Source of the DNA: Chitinivibrionales bacterium
GTDB taxonomy: Bacteria > Fibrobacterota > Chitinivibrionia > Chitinivibrionales > FEN-1185
Length of the DNA: 64,000 bases
Direction of reading: 5' to 3'
NCBI GenBank assembly: GCA_035516255.1
Contig: DATJAL010000052.1
Coordinates: 186,001-250,000, forward strand
Shown: positions 23,676 to 32,586 of the stretch, one piece after another
Layout of the letters: every line of letters begins with the position of its first letter
Numbering within the stretch: the stretch's first letter is position 1
Translations under genes and position numbers: made by a program
The notes under the pieces: generated by a model
What the model was told of the DNA's origin: nothing
Database searches by the model: none
The model's input: only the letters and a program-made list of their open reading frames with translations

Positions 23676-23957
23676 TTAGAGCAGAATTTTAAGAAATCCA
23701 ATTAAAGCAAGGACGAGCAGTATGGCGGCGACGACGGCAACCCAGGAAACCTTTGTCTTTTTTTTACCGGGGGAGGAGGGGAATTCATTCTCGACCAGCT
23801 CGTCGTAGTCAACATCGTCGCCGAGGTCTATTCCGTCAAGATAGGTCCTGTCGTTCCATCCGGTGCGCTCGTCCGACCCGCAGTGCGGGCACGCTGCCGC
23901 GCCTTTTCTCACCTCGCCGCCGCAGTTGGGGCACAGGAAGGTCTGGTTGGTTTTCAT
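23676..23957 (-). CDS. Zinc-ribbon protein with C-terminal membrane anchor
   Basis: 93 aa. FLCPNCGGEVRKGAAACPHC is a double CxxC zinc ribbon at residues ~8-27, followed by an acidic linker (DLGDDVDYDELVENEF) and a single membrane helix at 72-92. Small zinc-ribbon tail-anchored proteins of this layout are common and uncharacterised. Stands alone. Confidence 0.75.
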   Translation of the reverse strand: MKTNQTFLCPNCGGEVRKGAAACPHCGSDERTGWNDRTYLDGIDLGDDVDYDELVENEFPSSPGKKKTKVSWVAVVAAILLVLALIGFLKILL

Positions 23958-23999
23958 AATGCCTTTTAATCAGTAATTATATTTGTTATCGAAAAAAAG

Positions 24000-24260
24000 T
24001 TATTTATACCGTAGAGGATATTTTTCCAGGCTTTCCAAGGAGGCCAGTTCAAGATCGACATCCATTTGAGGCCAGTGAAGATGGGTTGCGTGCAGCAGAC
24101 TGACATCAAGGACCGCGCTCACTTTTGCTTCCCTGAACCAGGGGAAATCCACAAAAGAAAGGAAATATTCGTGCGCTTTCGCAATAAGCCAGACGCCATG
24201 GGAGGTGACATCCGTGATTTCAACGGCTGAAATGCTTTTTCCAACTGTTTTTGATTTCAT
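24000..24260 (-). CDS. DUF2442 domain protein
   Basis: 86 aa from ATG 24260 (GAGG is 9 nt upstream; ATG 24275 is an alternative). Typical DUF2442 pattern: ISAVEITDVTSHGVWLIAKA, YFLSFVDFPWFREAKVSAVL, HLHWPQMDVDLELASLESL. DUF2442 genes usually sit next to DUF4160 genes, as here, and the pair has been suggested to be a toxin-antitoxin-like module. Overlaps the end of the upstream gene. Confidence 0.82.
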   Translation of the reverse strand: MKSKTVGKSISAVEITDVTSHGVWLIAKAHEYFLSFVDFPWFREAKVSAVLDVSLLHATHLHWPQMDVDLELASLESLEKYPLRYK

Positions 24261-24457
24261 TAAGCCGTTCCTCAACGAGTTTTTGAAGCCGGTTCAATTG
24301 TTTCGTGGACAGCCCGTGATTTTCCGCAAGTGACGGTATCGGCTCGAGCCAGAACTTTGCCTCACCTTCCGCAATAAATATGGACACGCGTCCTGTTTTC
24401 TTCACGGGAGAAGAAGTAAAAACGGTATTTTCCCTCGTAAAAAACCGTCGGGCTCAT
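24220..24457 (-). pseudogene. DUF4160 protein gene with frameshift
   Basis: The frame opening MSPTVFYEGKYRFYFFSREE (from 24457) breaks off at VHIYCGR-stop, while the frame one step over resumes with AEGEAKFWLEPIPSLAENHG and runs to 24220. Joined, they give a full-length ~80-aa DUF4160 protein (consensus around the join: HVHV-x-x-AEGEAKFWLEP). The best explanation is loss of two bases (GCGCG to GCG) near 24372. The partner DUF2442 gene is intact. Confidence 0.75.
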
Positions 24458-24549
24458 AACCAAAGCTCCCTGAGGACAAAATACTATATTGCCGAAACAG
24501 GTTGGAAAAGCGGCAAACGACTCAATAAAACGGTTACATCCCGACAGAA

Positions 24550-24822
24550 TCAAAACAGCTTCACCGACAGCTTTATCGCCCGCATTACGCTGATAAAAAG
24601 CGAGACGTCGAACAAAATGAAAAACCCGAAGGCGATGCAGGCCGACACCACAAACCAGGTGAACTTCCGGCCGTTGAAAAAGAGGGGAGCGATGTCGGCC
24701 ATTTTCAGGTCGATCTTTTTAAGGATCGAGGCGATGCGGTCCGCATGATTGATGATTGCGTAGGCGGCAAAGGCGAGCATGGCGATGAGCCAGAGTGGCC
24801 ATAATATGATGATTGCATCCAT
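24550..24822 (-). CDS. Small two-helix membrane protein
   Basis: 90 aa. Hydrophobic segments at residues 4-24 (IIILWPLWLIAMLAFAAYAI) and ~56-78 (FTWFVVSACIAFGFFILFDV) around a short charged stretch with KKIDLKMADIAPLF. No family recognised. GAGAAG-type ribosome site before the ATG. Stands alone, upstream of the DUF4160/DUF2442 pair. Confidence 0.6.
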   Translation of the reverse strand: MDAIIILWPLWLIAMLAFAAYAIINHADRIASILKKIDLKMADIAPLFFNGRKFTWFVVSACIAFGFFILFDVSLFISVMRAIKLSVKLF

Positions 24823-25424
24823 GGATTTACTTCTCCTTGTTTCTCATTTTTCCTCGTCGACCGCTTGCAGCGCGGCAAAGTTTTATAATGACTAGCAAAA
24901 TAGGTCTTTTTCTAAGCCAGCGTCAAATCCCCGCGTCAACGGGTCCGCGGCTTTTGTGCCATATCCCTGCCCGCCTGGGCTCGATGACGCGGAACTAAAA
25001 TGCACATTTCCCTGATGTATTTTGGAGAAATCTTGTTTTATCCGCGAGCCGATCATGCGGTCGCGCTCGCGGAAGGAAATACCATGCCGGCATGCTGCAG
25101 GGCATGCAAGCAGGCGCCCTTGGCAAAGCGGCACTGGGCGCTTCCAAACAAGTTCGGCATCAGCCCGGTCTTGCTGAGGTTCAATGTTGAGCAGTACCTG
25201 CGGTTGATGTACGGAAGACTGGTGTTGCGCATGAGCACAGTATCGTTTTCGTAACGTCTGCCGATACAGGGCCCAACCGAAAATGTTCGGTCGCCAGCAT
25301 CCGATCTCCTGCGCATTGTATATTTAACCCGTTCTCCCTGTTGAAGAATAACCGATCCGCCGTGACGTCCCGCTGAGAAAGGCCTTCTGGAGGAAAACCA
25401 ACGCCGTTTGCAGGCGCTCAGCCT
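24823..25424. other. Gene-free stretch before the glycosyltransferase cluster
   Basis: ORFs of 80-84 codons exist on both strands over 24892-25254, but neither has a recognisable motif or ribosome site. A 6-bp hairpin (ACCGAA 25276-25281 with TTCGGT 25286-25291) is the only structure seen. The promoter of the glycosyltransferase genes may lie here. Confidence 0.45.
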
Positions 25425-26585
25425 ATGAATATCTTGTTCATATCAACGCTTTTTCTTTTTCGAGAAACCAGGTTCGGCGGTTCAAAGCGCCTCTATGCCA
25501 TTGCGAAGGAGCTTTCCAAAAAACATGACGTCCATGTCCTCTGCCTTGACGGCTGCAACGAAATAGGAAATAAAAACAACTATCCCGTTGAATTCGAGCA
25601 TTTTCTCTATGTTCCCGAGGACAGGCCGCGGCGGCTCCATGAACGGCATCTTCCGATCAATCATATACCGTATCTGATCGGCCGTCACGAATCCGGCATT
25701 TCCTTGTTTGTAAATGCGGCCGCCTTTGATGCGGTCTTTCTCGCATTTCCCTATGCACTGTCGTTCCTCGATATTCTGCCCGAAGCGGCTCGCGGCAAGG
25801 TGACCTACCTTGAAGACGATCTGTATCTGGAAAAACTCCGGATGGAAGCGGAAGTCCTTTCAAATCCGGTACGGCGTTTTTGGAAACGCTTCAGATACCG
25901 GCAGCTCCTCGACTATTACGGCAAGCGGCTCCATCACATTAAACATTTCATAGGAATATCCCGCGAGGAAATCGAGATATTCCGCCGTTATTTTCCCTGG
26001 GTAGATGCGAAGGTCATCACCTATGGCGTCGATCCGCTCGAATTTCAATTCCTGCCTCCGCCCCAAGACAGAAGCACCGTAGGCTTTCTCGGCAATTACC
26101 GCCATACGCCGAACCGCGATGGAATGGAGTGGTTCCTTCGCCGGTGCCTTCAGCCGCTCGCAAATAAAAATCCCGCGATCAAGTTCTGCTGGGCTGGCCC
26201 CAATATTCCTGAATCCCTCCGTAAGGAGTTTGGCGCGGTTCCGTCGTTAATTTGGCGGGACGATGTTGCCGATGTCAGGGATTTCTATTCCTCGATCTCC
26301 GTCTTTGTCAATCCAATCGTTTCCGGACGTGGTCTGCGCACCAAGCTTATCGAAGCGGCGGCCCTGGGCAGGCCCATTGTCTCGACGCGGCTGGGCGCCG
26401 AAGGCCTTGACGACTTGAAGATTGAACGCGCCGACGATCCTGATACGATCGCGGCAGCATGCACGGAGCTGGTCAACAACGCCGACTATTATCATGAGAC
26501 GGCACGCCATAATAAGAAAATCGTCAGTGAAAAATATACCGCCGCGGAAATTGCCCGGCAAGTTGAGGAAGTGCTTTTTTCCTGA
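25425..26585 (+). CDS. Glycosyltransferase, family 4-like
   Basis: 386 aa. GT-B fold: N-terminal MNILFISTLFLFRETRFGGS with the sugar-acceptor domain, C-terminal GT1/GT4 domain (STVGFLGNYRHTPNRDGMEW; SISVFVNPIVSGRGLRTKLI; GRPIVSTRLGAEGL). It should transfer a sugar from a nucleotide donor, probably for exopolysaccharide, LPS or glycoprotein. First of two codirectional GT4 genes, 20 nt apart. Confidence 0.87.
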   Translation: MNILFISTLFLFRETRFGGSKRLYAIAKELSKKHDVHVLCLDGCNEIGNKNNYPVEFEHFLYVPEDRPRRLHERHLPINHIPYLIGRHESGISLFVNAAAFDAVFLAFPYALSFLDILPEAARGKVTYLEDDLYLEKLRMEAEVLSNPVRRFWKRFRYRQLLDYYGKRLHHIKHFIGISREEIEIFRRYFPWVDAKVITYGVDPLEFQFLPPPQDRSTVGFLGNYRHTPNRDGMEWFLRRCLQPLANKNPAIKFCWAGPNIPESLRKEFGAVPSLIWRDDVADVRDFYSSISVFVNPIVSGRGLRTKLIEAAALGRPIVSTRLGAEGLDDLKIERADDPDTIAAACTELVNNADYYHETARHNKKIVSEKYTAAEIARQVEEVLFS

Positions 26586-26605
26586 CGTTGATGAAGGCCC
26601 GATTC

Positions 26606-27802
26606 ATGAAGCATGTTTTTTTTGATACGACGTTCCTTCACTACGGCGACGACCTGCGCGGCATACCGCAGGTGATCCTCCAGCTTGTGCGTCTGTTCCG
26701 CGACGATAAACGGTTTAGGGAAATCCGCTTCATCGCCACCCGAAAGGTGTTCAAGAAGAGACTGGCGCCGCTTGGGATTGCGCCTGAACGCGTCGCCATT
26801 GTCAAGCCGCCGCCCCTGTTCCTGAACACGCTGCGATTCCACGGCGCCTTTGCCGCGTGGCGCTATCGGAAACTGCTGCCGAACGCCTCTTTCATCATTC
26901 ATCCCGAACACCGGACGGTCATCGGGGGGCACCTACCGCAGGCGGTCATCTTCTATGATTTCATTTATCTCGAGGAAGAACGGATCGAGAGGAAGAAACC
27001 GACGGTACGGTCGCTGGGACGTTCCTTGTATCTCGTTTACCTCATGAGAAAATTCTCCATTGCGTCTAGGGTTTCCCATAAAATTACCATCAGCGAATAC
27101 ACCAGATCGGAATTACTGCGGCGTTTTCCCTCCTGCGCCCCGGCGTCGGTGACCGCGCTGTGCATCGGTTTCCGGAACAGTTTGTACGAGGGGCCTCGGC
27201 TTGCCAAGGGCGATTTGAAAAAGGGAATTCAGTATCTTTACGTCGGGGGTATATTGGAGTCCAGGAAAAATGTCAGGGCCTTGCTCCAGAACTTCGGCTC
27301 GTTTCCCCAGCCCGGGGAAACCAGACTCCACCTGGCCGGAGGGGTATTGGCAAACGGCGTAAACAATAAAACCATGCTTACAAAGAAGTTGCGGGAACTC
27401 GGGCTTGAAAACAGGGTGGTGATCCACGGTCTGGTGGACGACGTGAAGCTCCGGTCACTTTATCAACAGGCGCATTTTTTCCTTTTCCCCAGCCTCATGG
27501 AAGGGTTCGGCCTGCCGCTGATAGAGGCAATGGCAAATGGGACTGTCGCATGCGCTTTCAGGAATTCAAGCATACCCGAAGTCGCGGGGGAGTGCGCGAT
27601 CCTGAGAGAGAATAATGATTTTGCAGGATGGACGGATGAAATTCAGAAGATGATCAGCAGGCCGGGCAGCTACGATGAATTAAGCAAGAGATCGGTTGAG
27701 TGCGCCATGCAGTTTTCGGAAGAGAAAATGTTTAAAAGGTATGGGGACTATTTTGAATCCGTTCTGTTCGCCAAAAGTGGGCTGCTCTCGAGGAGGACAT
27801 GA
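26606..27802 (+). CDS. Glycosyltransferase, family 4
   Basis: 398 aa from ATG 26606 (GAAGG 8 nt upstream; in-frame TTG/ATG at 26588/26591 are alternatives). C-terminal GT4 donor domain: YVGGILESRKNVRALLQ, HLAGGVLANG, VIHGLVDDVKLRSLY, FLFPSLMEGFGLPLIEAMAN (EGFGLPxxEA motif), VACAFRNSSIPEVAGECAIL. Probably acts in sequence with the preceding enzyme on the same glycan. Confidence 0.9.
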   Translation: MKHVFFDTTFLHYGDDLRGIPQVILQLVRLFRDDKRFREIRFIATRKVFKKRLAPLGIAPERVAIVKPPPLFLNTLRFHGAFAAWRYRKLLPNASFIIHPEHRTVIGGHLPQAVIFYDFIYLEEERIERKKPTVRSLGRSLYLVYLMRKFSIASRVSHKITISEYTRSELLRRFPSCAPASVTALCIGFRNSLYEGPRLAKGDLKKGIQYLYVGGILESRKNVRALLQNFGSFPQPGETRLHLAGGVLANGVNNKTMLTKKLRELGLENRVVIHGLVDDVKLRSLYQQAHFFLFPSLMEGFGLPLIEAMANGTVACAFRNSSIPEVAGECAILRENNDFAGWTDEIQKMISRPGSYDELSKRSVECAMQFSEEKMFKRYGDYFESVLFAKSGLLSRRT

Positions 27803-27817
27803 TCAAACAGCCGTCAT

Positions 27818-28840
27818 TCACGACTTTGATGGTGGATCATATTCCTGAAACGGGTGCTTGTGGAATAATGCAAACTCGCGTTCCCTTACCTTGAATTTAG
27901 CAGTCAGCCTTTTTCGCTCCGCGCCAAATTGTAATATTCCCGACAAAGCCTTCATCCTCGATGCAAGATAATCCCGAAATCTCTGTCTCCCGGCGCAACA
28001 TTGCAGAAGGGCCCACATCTCCCTTTTAATCAAAGGTAAAATATTCTTGAAAATAACCCTCACGGGAAAGAATTTGTACATAAACCAGTATCGATTTCTC
28101 TCCGACAAGTAAAAGCTCAACCCGTCCTGCTTGTTAAACGTGTGGCCATGGCGATGGTAGACAACCGCCGACGGCAGGTACAGACATTTCCATCCGTCAA
28201 GGAACGCCCGCAGGCACAGGTCTGATTCTTCGTGATAGGCAAAATACCTTTCGTCGAATGTTCCTATCTCGTCAAGGCATTTCTTGCGGTATATTGCAGA
28301 GGCGCCGTTGGCAAGAAGCACAAGACCGCAGTGATGATACGGGGCAAGACCGGAATAGAGCCGGCTGGTGCCGGCATGAAAGGGCGCGAAGTTCGGGGGG
28401 ATGATGCCGAACAGGGCATCAACGATTTCCCTGTGCCAGAAGTCCATCTGCCGGCAGGAGACGATGCCGATTTCTTTGTCGGATTCGAATGCGGCGACTG
28501 GGGCGTTGAGCCATTGGGGTTCAACGATAATATCGTTATTGATTGTTGCAAGATACGCTCCCTTGGCTTTTTCGAAGCCAAGGTTGTTTCCGCCGGCATA
28601 GCCGAGATTTTTTTCAGATTTAACCAGGGATATTCCGGAAAGCGTCGACAGAATCCTGCAGGAATTATCTGCTGAGGCATTGTCGACGACAATAATTTCG
28701 TAATTCGGGTAGACGGTCTTTTGCAGCGAAGCGACACATTCTTCTATAATATCCTCGCCGTTGTAATTGAGCACCACCAGTGATACCAGGGGATATTCTT
28801 TTTGAGCTTCTTGCCGATTCACTGCCATAGCGTCTTGCAT
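27818..28840 (-). CDS. Glycosyltransferase, family 2 (rhamnosyltransferase-like)
   Basis: 340 aa. GT-A fold: VSLVVLNYNGEDIIEECVAS, then NYEIIVVDNASADNS, YAGGNNLGFEKAKGAYLATI and the DxD-like NND, with DERYFAYHEESDLCLRAFLD (acceptor-site ED motif). Similar to WbbL/GT2 enzymes that add rhamnose or related sugars. It converges on the GT4 pair (15-nt gap). Confidence 0.88.
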   Translation of the reverse strand: MQDAMAVNRQEAQKEYPLVSLVVLNYNGEDIIEECVASLQKTVYPNYEIIVVDNASADNSCRILSTLSGISLVKSEKNLGYAGGNNLGFEKAKGAYLATINNDIIVEPQWLNAPVAAFESDKEIGIVSCRQMDFWHREIVDALFGIIPPNFAPFHAGTSRLYSGLAPYHHCGLVLLANGASAIYRKKCLDEIGTFDERYFAYHEESDLCLRAFLDGWKCLYLPSAVVYHRHGHTFNKQDGLSFYLSERNRYWFMYKFFPVRVIFKNILPLIKREMWALLQCCAGRQRFRDYLASRMKALSGILQFGAERKRLTAKFKVREREFALFHKHPFQEYDPPSKS

Positions 28841-29039
28841 GCGGACGTCTGGGTAAACTTTCTTCTGCCATTAAGATACGCTACGGAAGATGCCTCCGCC
28901 TATAATTTTAACGGTAATTATGATGACGGCTCCATGCAGGGGAGGCAATGGGTACATTGGGTCATCATTTGACAGTGATGACCTTAAAGGGCTATATTAA
29001 AACGCCGGCGTTAATAAATCTATCAAACGAGGATCGGCC

Positions 29040-31097
29040 ATGGACCGCGTAAAAACAGTCTTGCTGGTTTATATCGGCTCGGAGCAGGGATCATGGGGAA
29101 ACATCGCGTTTCCTAAGCCGTGGCATTACTACATCATGCCGGGCGTCCGCTACTGCGCAGCGGCGCTTGAGAGCGATTCCGAAATAGCGGGCTCGTGCGC
29201 CGTCGAATGCCGTTACTTCAACCGCACCGTGCAGGACATCGGCGCCATCACGGCGCAATTGCTTGACAAAAAATATGACCTGATCGGCTTCTCTTCGTAC
29301 TGCTGGAACATCACCGACGTTTGCCTGCTCGCCGGCCGCGTCAAGCAGCGTCATTCTGATACAATCATCATGATGGGTGGGCCGGAAGTTTTCATGCGCG
29401 ACCAGGGCGAAGCCGATGCGTTTTTTCACGGTAATTCCTTTGCGGATTGCCTGGTGTTCGGCGAGGCCGAGAAGAAAATATCCCTTCTTGTCAAGGCACT
29501 GTTCGGCAGGCGGGAGCTGTTTCCGCAGGCAAGGGGATTCGCGCTTGCGCCGCGCCTGGGCGGGGCCTCCGATTTCACCATGACCTACGCGGCAGCGCCG
29601 TCCGAGGTCCCGGCCATCATCCCTTTTGCCATCGAGGTGCCCCGCACCAGGGACTGCGGGCTTGCCATGGTCTATGAGACCGGCCGCGGCTGCCCTTACC
29701 GCTGCATCTACTGCCAGTTCGGCCACCGCAATACCAAGCCTTTCCGGCTTGACATAACGCGAGTGCGCGCGGAGCTTTGCTGGCTGCTGGAAAAGGAGAT
29801 CGATTGCATCCATTTCGCCGACGCGGTCTTTGACCTCGACCCGGACTATACAAAGGAAGTACTGCGCCTGCTGGTCGAGAAAAACCGGCGCACGTCGCTT
29901 TTTTTCTACTGCTCGTTCAACAAGCTTGACGAGGAGCTTGCGCAGCTTTTCAAAGCGTCCCAATGCCAGATCGGCGTCGGCATACAGTCGACCAACACCG
30001 AAGTGCTCAAGATAATAAAGCGCACGCTGAGCCCGCAGCTATTTGAACGTAATGCTGAATTGCTTGAGCGGCATCGTCTCAATTTCTACACCGACCTCAT
30101 CTTCGGCCTTCCGAACGATGATCCCGCATCCTATGAACGTTCGTTTGACCAGGCGCTCGGCCTGGATCCCTCATTTGTCATGACCTTTCCGCTCACGCTT
30201 ATCAAGGGGACGCCGCTGGCCGACAATGCCGCGTCGTACGGCATACGGCGGTTCGCCTCTGATAAAATCGCGGAGCTCGGGCTCATGTGCGGCATCCAGT
30301 ATGACAACATGGGCCTGTTTCGCGCGTTTTCGTTGCAAGATCTTGCGGCGTTCGACGACGTCGCTCTTGCCCTTTTCTATTTTTACAACCGTTTTCCCCA
30401 TTGCTTGTCCTATCTGCGCCGCAGGTGCGTAAAAGGGAGAGCGTTCGGCCTCTACCGCTCAATCGGGAGCGAAACAAAGGAATTTCTCCGCCGTATCGGC
30501 CGCACCGCGTCAAACACCGATCTTATTGAGGGATTTCAGGACGAAATTCAAACCATTTTCCTTCAGATTCTGGAGAAGGAATCGGCCGGCGAAAGGGAGA
30601 CCTCGGGTTTTAAAGAACTTTTTAAATTGGACATTTACCGGATTCTGATCATCAACTCCTCGCAGCGAGAAAAAATATTCCGCGCATCGTTCCCTCTGAA
30701 AAGCCGTTGCATTGACCTCGCAGCAGGCATCGGCGATGCGCCCGTCAAAGCGATTCGTTCCACGCACGGAAAGGTATTCACGCTTTCATACCGGCTCAAA
30801 GACCTCCTGCGGCTCCATGAGAAAAGGGAAGCACTCGAAGCGGCGCCGGAGGCCGTGTACATCCACGCGCCGTTCGGCCATTGGAACGCCTCGGTTGCAT
30901 CGGTCAACGAACTCAAACGTTTCCTTGTGGAATTCATTCCGGCCGACCGCGGCCTGCGGCTGCAATCAATCATTAAGGCGGCGCTACGGCATTTTTCGTC
31001 CCATGCTTCCGCGAAGCAGGTGGATGATAACGCGATTCGTTTGACGCTCACAAATATGGCGTGTGAAGAGGTAGTGCTGGTTTACAAAGAGGATTGA
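29040..31097 (+). CDS. B12-binding radical SAM protein
   Basis: 685 aa. Residues ~1-170: cobalamin-binding-type domain (DLIGFSSYCWNITDVCLLAG, IIMMGGPEVF). Residues ~205-440: radical SAM core with C218, C222, C225 (GRGCPYRCIYCQFG), then HFADAVFDLDP and a GIQSTNTEVLKIIKR strand typical of the TIM barrel. The C-terminal ~240 residues, including a DUF4080-like part, are of uncertain function. This architecture (B12-binding, radical SAM, C-terminal extension) is common in Anaerobic and FCB-type genomes and in natural-product pathways. The reaction is unknown. GAGGATC precedes the ATG. Confidence 0.87.
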   Translation: MDRVKTVLLVYIGSEQGSWGNIAFPKPWHYYIMPGVRYCAAALESDSEIAGSCAVECRYFNRTVQDIGAITAQLLDKKYDLIGFSSYCWNITDVCLLAGRVKQRHSDTIIMMGGPEVFMRDQGEADAFFHGNSFADCLVFGEAEKKISLLVKALFGRRELFPQARGFALAPRLGGASDFTMTYAAAPSEVPAIIPFAIEVPRTRDCGLAMVYETGRGCPYRCIYCQFGHRNTKPFRLDITRVRAELCWLLEKEIDCIHFADAVFDLDPDYTKEVLRLLVEKNRRTSLFFYCSFNKLDEELAQLFKASQCQIGVGIQSTNTEVLKIIKRTLSPQLFERNAELLERHRLNFYTDLIFGLPNDDPASYERSFDQALGLDPSFVMTFPLTLIKGTPLADNAASYGIRRFASDKIAELGLMCGIQYDNMGLFRAFSLQDLAAFDDVALALFYFYNRFPHCLSYLRRRCVKGRAFGLYRSIGSETKEFLRRIGRTASNTDLIEGFQDEIQTIFLQILEKESAGERETSGFKELFKLDIYRILIINSSQREKIFRASFPLKSRCIDLAAGIGDAPVKAIRSTHGKVFTLSYRLKDLLRLHEKREALEAAPEAVYIHAPFGHWNASVASVNELKRFLVEFIPADRGLRLQSIIKAALRHFSSHASAKQVDDNAIRLTLTNMACEEVVLVYKED

Positions 31098-31213
31098 ACT
31101 CGTGGTTTTATCGCTGTAAAGGTGGATTTTTTCCTCTTCACTGAGCGCGTCAAATTGACCCTTTCCGGATCGGACGGGGGACATTTACAAATACGGCGGA
31201 GAACTTTTGCCGC

Positions 31214-31346
31214 GCGTTAGGCAGGACGGAGGCCGCGCTGGGCGTCCCCCGCCGCGCGGGAGCCCTCGCCCTGGTCGTCGAGTAGCCGCTTTTAAGCGGC
31301 GTATTGAGACGCAGGCATACAGGGGCCGCGGCAGCCCGCCCGTCTC
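31214..31346 (+). repeat. Structured repeat family A, copy 3 (with insertion)
   Basis: GCGTTAGGCAGGACGGAGG at the start and CAGGCATACAGGGGCCGCGG near the end match copy 1. Between them is an extra ~35-nt segment with its own hairpin (GCCGCTT with AAGCGGC, ~31284-31299). It lies between the radical SAM gene and the convergent pilC gene. Confidence 0.65.
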
Positions 31347-31366
31347 ATTCTGTAAAGCCTGATTTT

Positions 31367-32572
31367 CTACTCGATATTGCCGATCATGCTAAATATGGGT
31401 AGATACATGGCGATGAGCATGCCGCCCACCACAATGCCCACAATGACAATCATGATAGGCTCGATGATGGCGGTGAGCGATTCAACCGCGGCGTCCACTT
31501 CCTCGGTGTAGAATTCCGAAATTCTGGTGAGCATGCCGGACAGATCTCCTGTTTTTTCTCCCACCGCGATCATTTGAATGACCATGGGTGGGAAAAGCCC
31601 CACGTCTTTAAGCGGATCGGCAATGGTCATACCGCCGGAGATCCGTTCGAATACCCTCATCAGCCCCTTCTCCAGGACCTTGTTGCCGGCGGTTTTGGCC
31701 GTAATAGACATGGCGTCAAGAATCGTGACGCCGCTCGTAAGTAGGGTCGCGAGCGTCTGCGAGAACCTGCTGACCGCAGTCTTGCGTTGAAGCTCGCCGA
31801 TGACAGGCGCGCGAAGGAGGAGAAAATCTATGTTATATCTGCCGATCGGATTCCGGTAATATAGCGTGAATGAAACAATAAAAATAATGATGCCCGGAAT
31901 AATGAAAACGATATTGTGCGTTATGGCATCCGATATTCCCATGACGATCCGCGTCGGAAGCGGCAGCACTGCGCCCATGTCCTTGAACATCTGCGCAAAC
32001 ATCGGAATCACGAACGTGAGCATGACCGCGGAAAGTCCGAAGATGATGAAAATGATGATGACCGGGTAGGTGAGCGCGCTTTTAATTTTGCGCACAAGAC
32101 GGTCGCCTTTTTCCAGATATTCGGCGATGCGGTTGAGCACGCCGTCAAGGTTTCCCGACGCCTCGCCGGCCGCCACCATGTTGCAATACAGGGAATTGAA
32201 GACGCCGGAATGCTTGGAGAGCGCATCCGCCAGCGAGCTTCCCACCTGGATATCCGCGGAGACCTGCTGAACTTTCTGTGAGAAGTTCTTGTTCGCTATC
32301 TGTCCCACGAGGATGTCGAGGCACTGGACAAGGGGGAGTCCGGCGGAAGTCATGGCTGCAAGCTGCCGGGTGAACCTGCTGACCTCCTGGGATTTGACGC
32401 CGCTTCCCAAAAACGCCAGCGGGTTCAAGGACACCTGCTTCACCTTGATGGATATGGCGCGGATTTTTTTCTTTCTCAGCTGGGTGATGACTTCGTTCTT
32501 GTTGCCGGCAAGGAGTTCGCCCTTGGTCTGCTTGCCGTTCGCGCCGACGCCAATATATTCGAATCGAGGCAT
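31367..32572 (-). CDS. pilC: Type IV pilus/type II secretion platform protein PilC/GspF
   Basis: 401 aa. Two GspF domains: cytoplasmic VSRFTRQLAAMTSAGLPLVQ with the first helix pair (PVIIIFIIFGLSAVMLTFV), and the second copy AVSRFSQTLATLLTSGVTIL, with the last membrane helix ending in MIVIVGIVVGGMLIAMYLPI. The inner-membrane platform that couples the ATPases to pilin assembly. Follows pilT by 14 nt, so the two form an operon. pilB and the pilins are not in the window. Confidence 0.95.
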   Translation of the reverse strand: MPRFEYIGVGANGKQTKGELLAGNKNEVITQLRKKKIRAISIKVKQVSLNPLAFLGSGVKSQEVSRFTRQLAAMTSAGLPLVQCLDILVGQIANKNFSQKVQQVSADIQVGSSLADALSKHSGVFNSLYCNMVAAGEASGNLDGVLNRIAEYLEKGDRLVRKIKSALTYPVIIIFIIFGLSAVMLTFVIPMFAQMFKDMGAVLPLPTRIVMGISDAITHNIVFIIPGIIIFIVSFTLYYRNPIGRYNIDFLLLRAPVIGELQRKTAVSRFSQTLATLLTSGVTILDAMSITAKTAGNKVLEKGLMRVFERISGGMTIADPLKDVGLFPPMVIQMIAVGEKTGDLSGMLTRISEFYTEEVDAAVESLTAIIEPIMIVIVGIVVGGMLIAMYLPIFSMIGNIE

Positions 32573-32586
32573 AGGATGCTCCGTTG

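Noticed and set aside
24892-25254. Two ORFs of 80-84 codons on opposite strands
   Set aside because: No recognisable domain, no ribosome site, and each is the shadow of the other.
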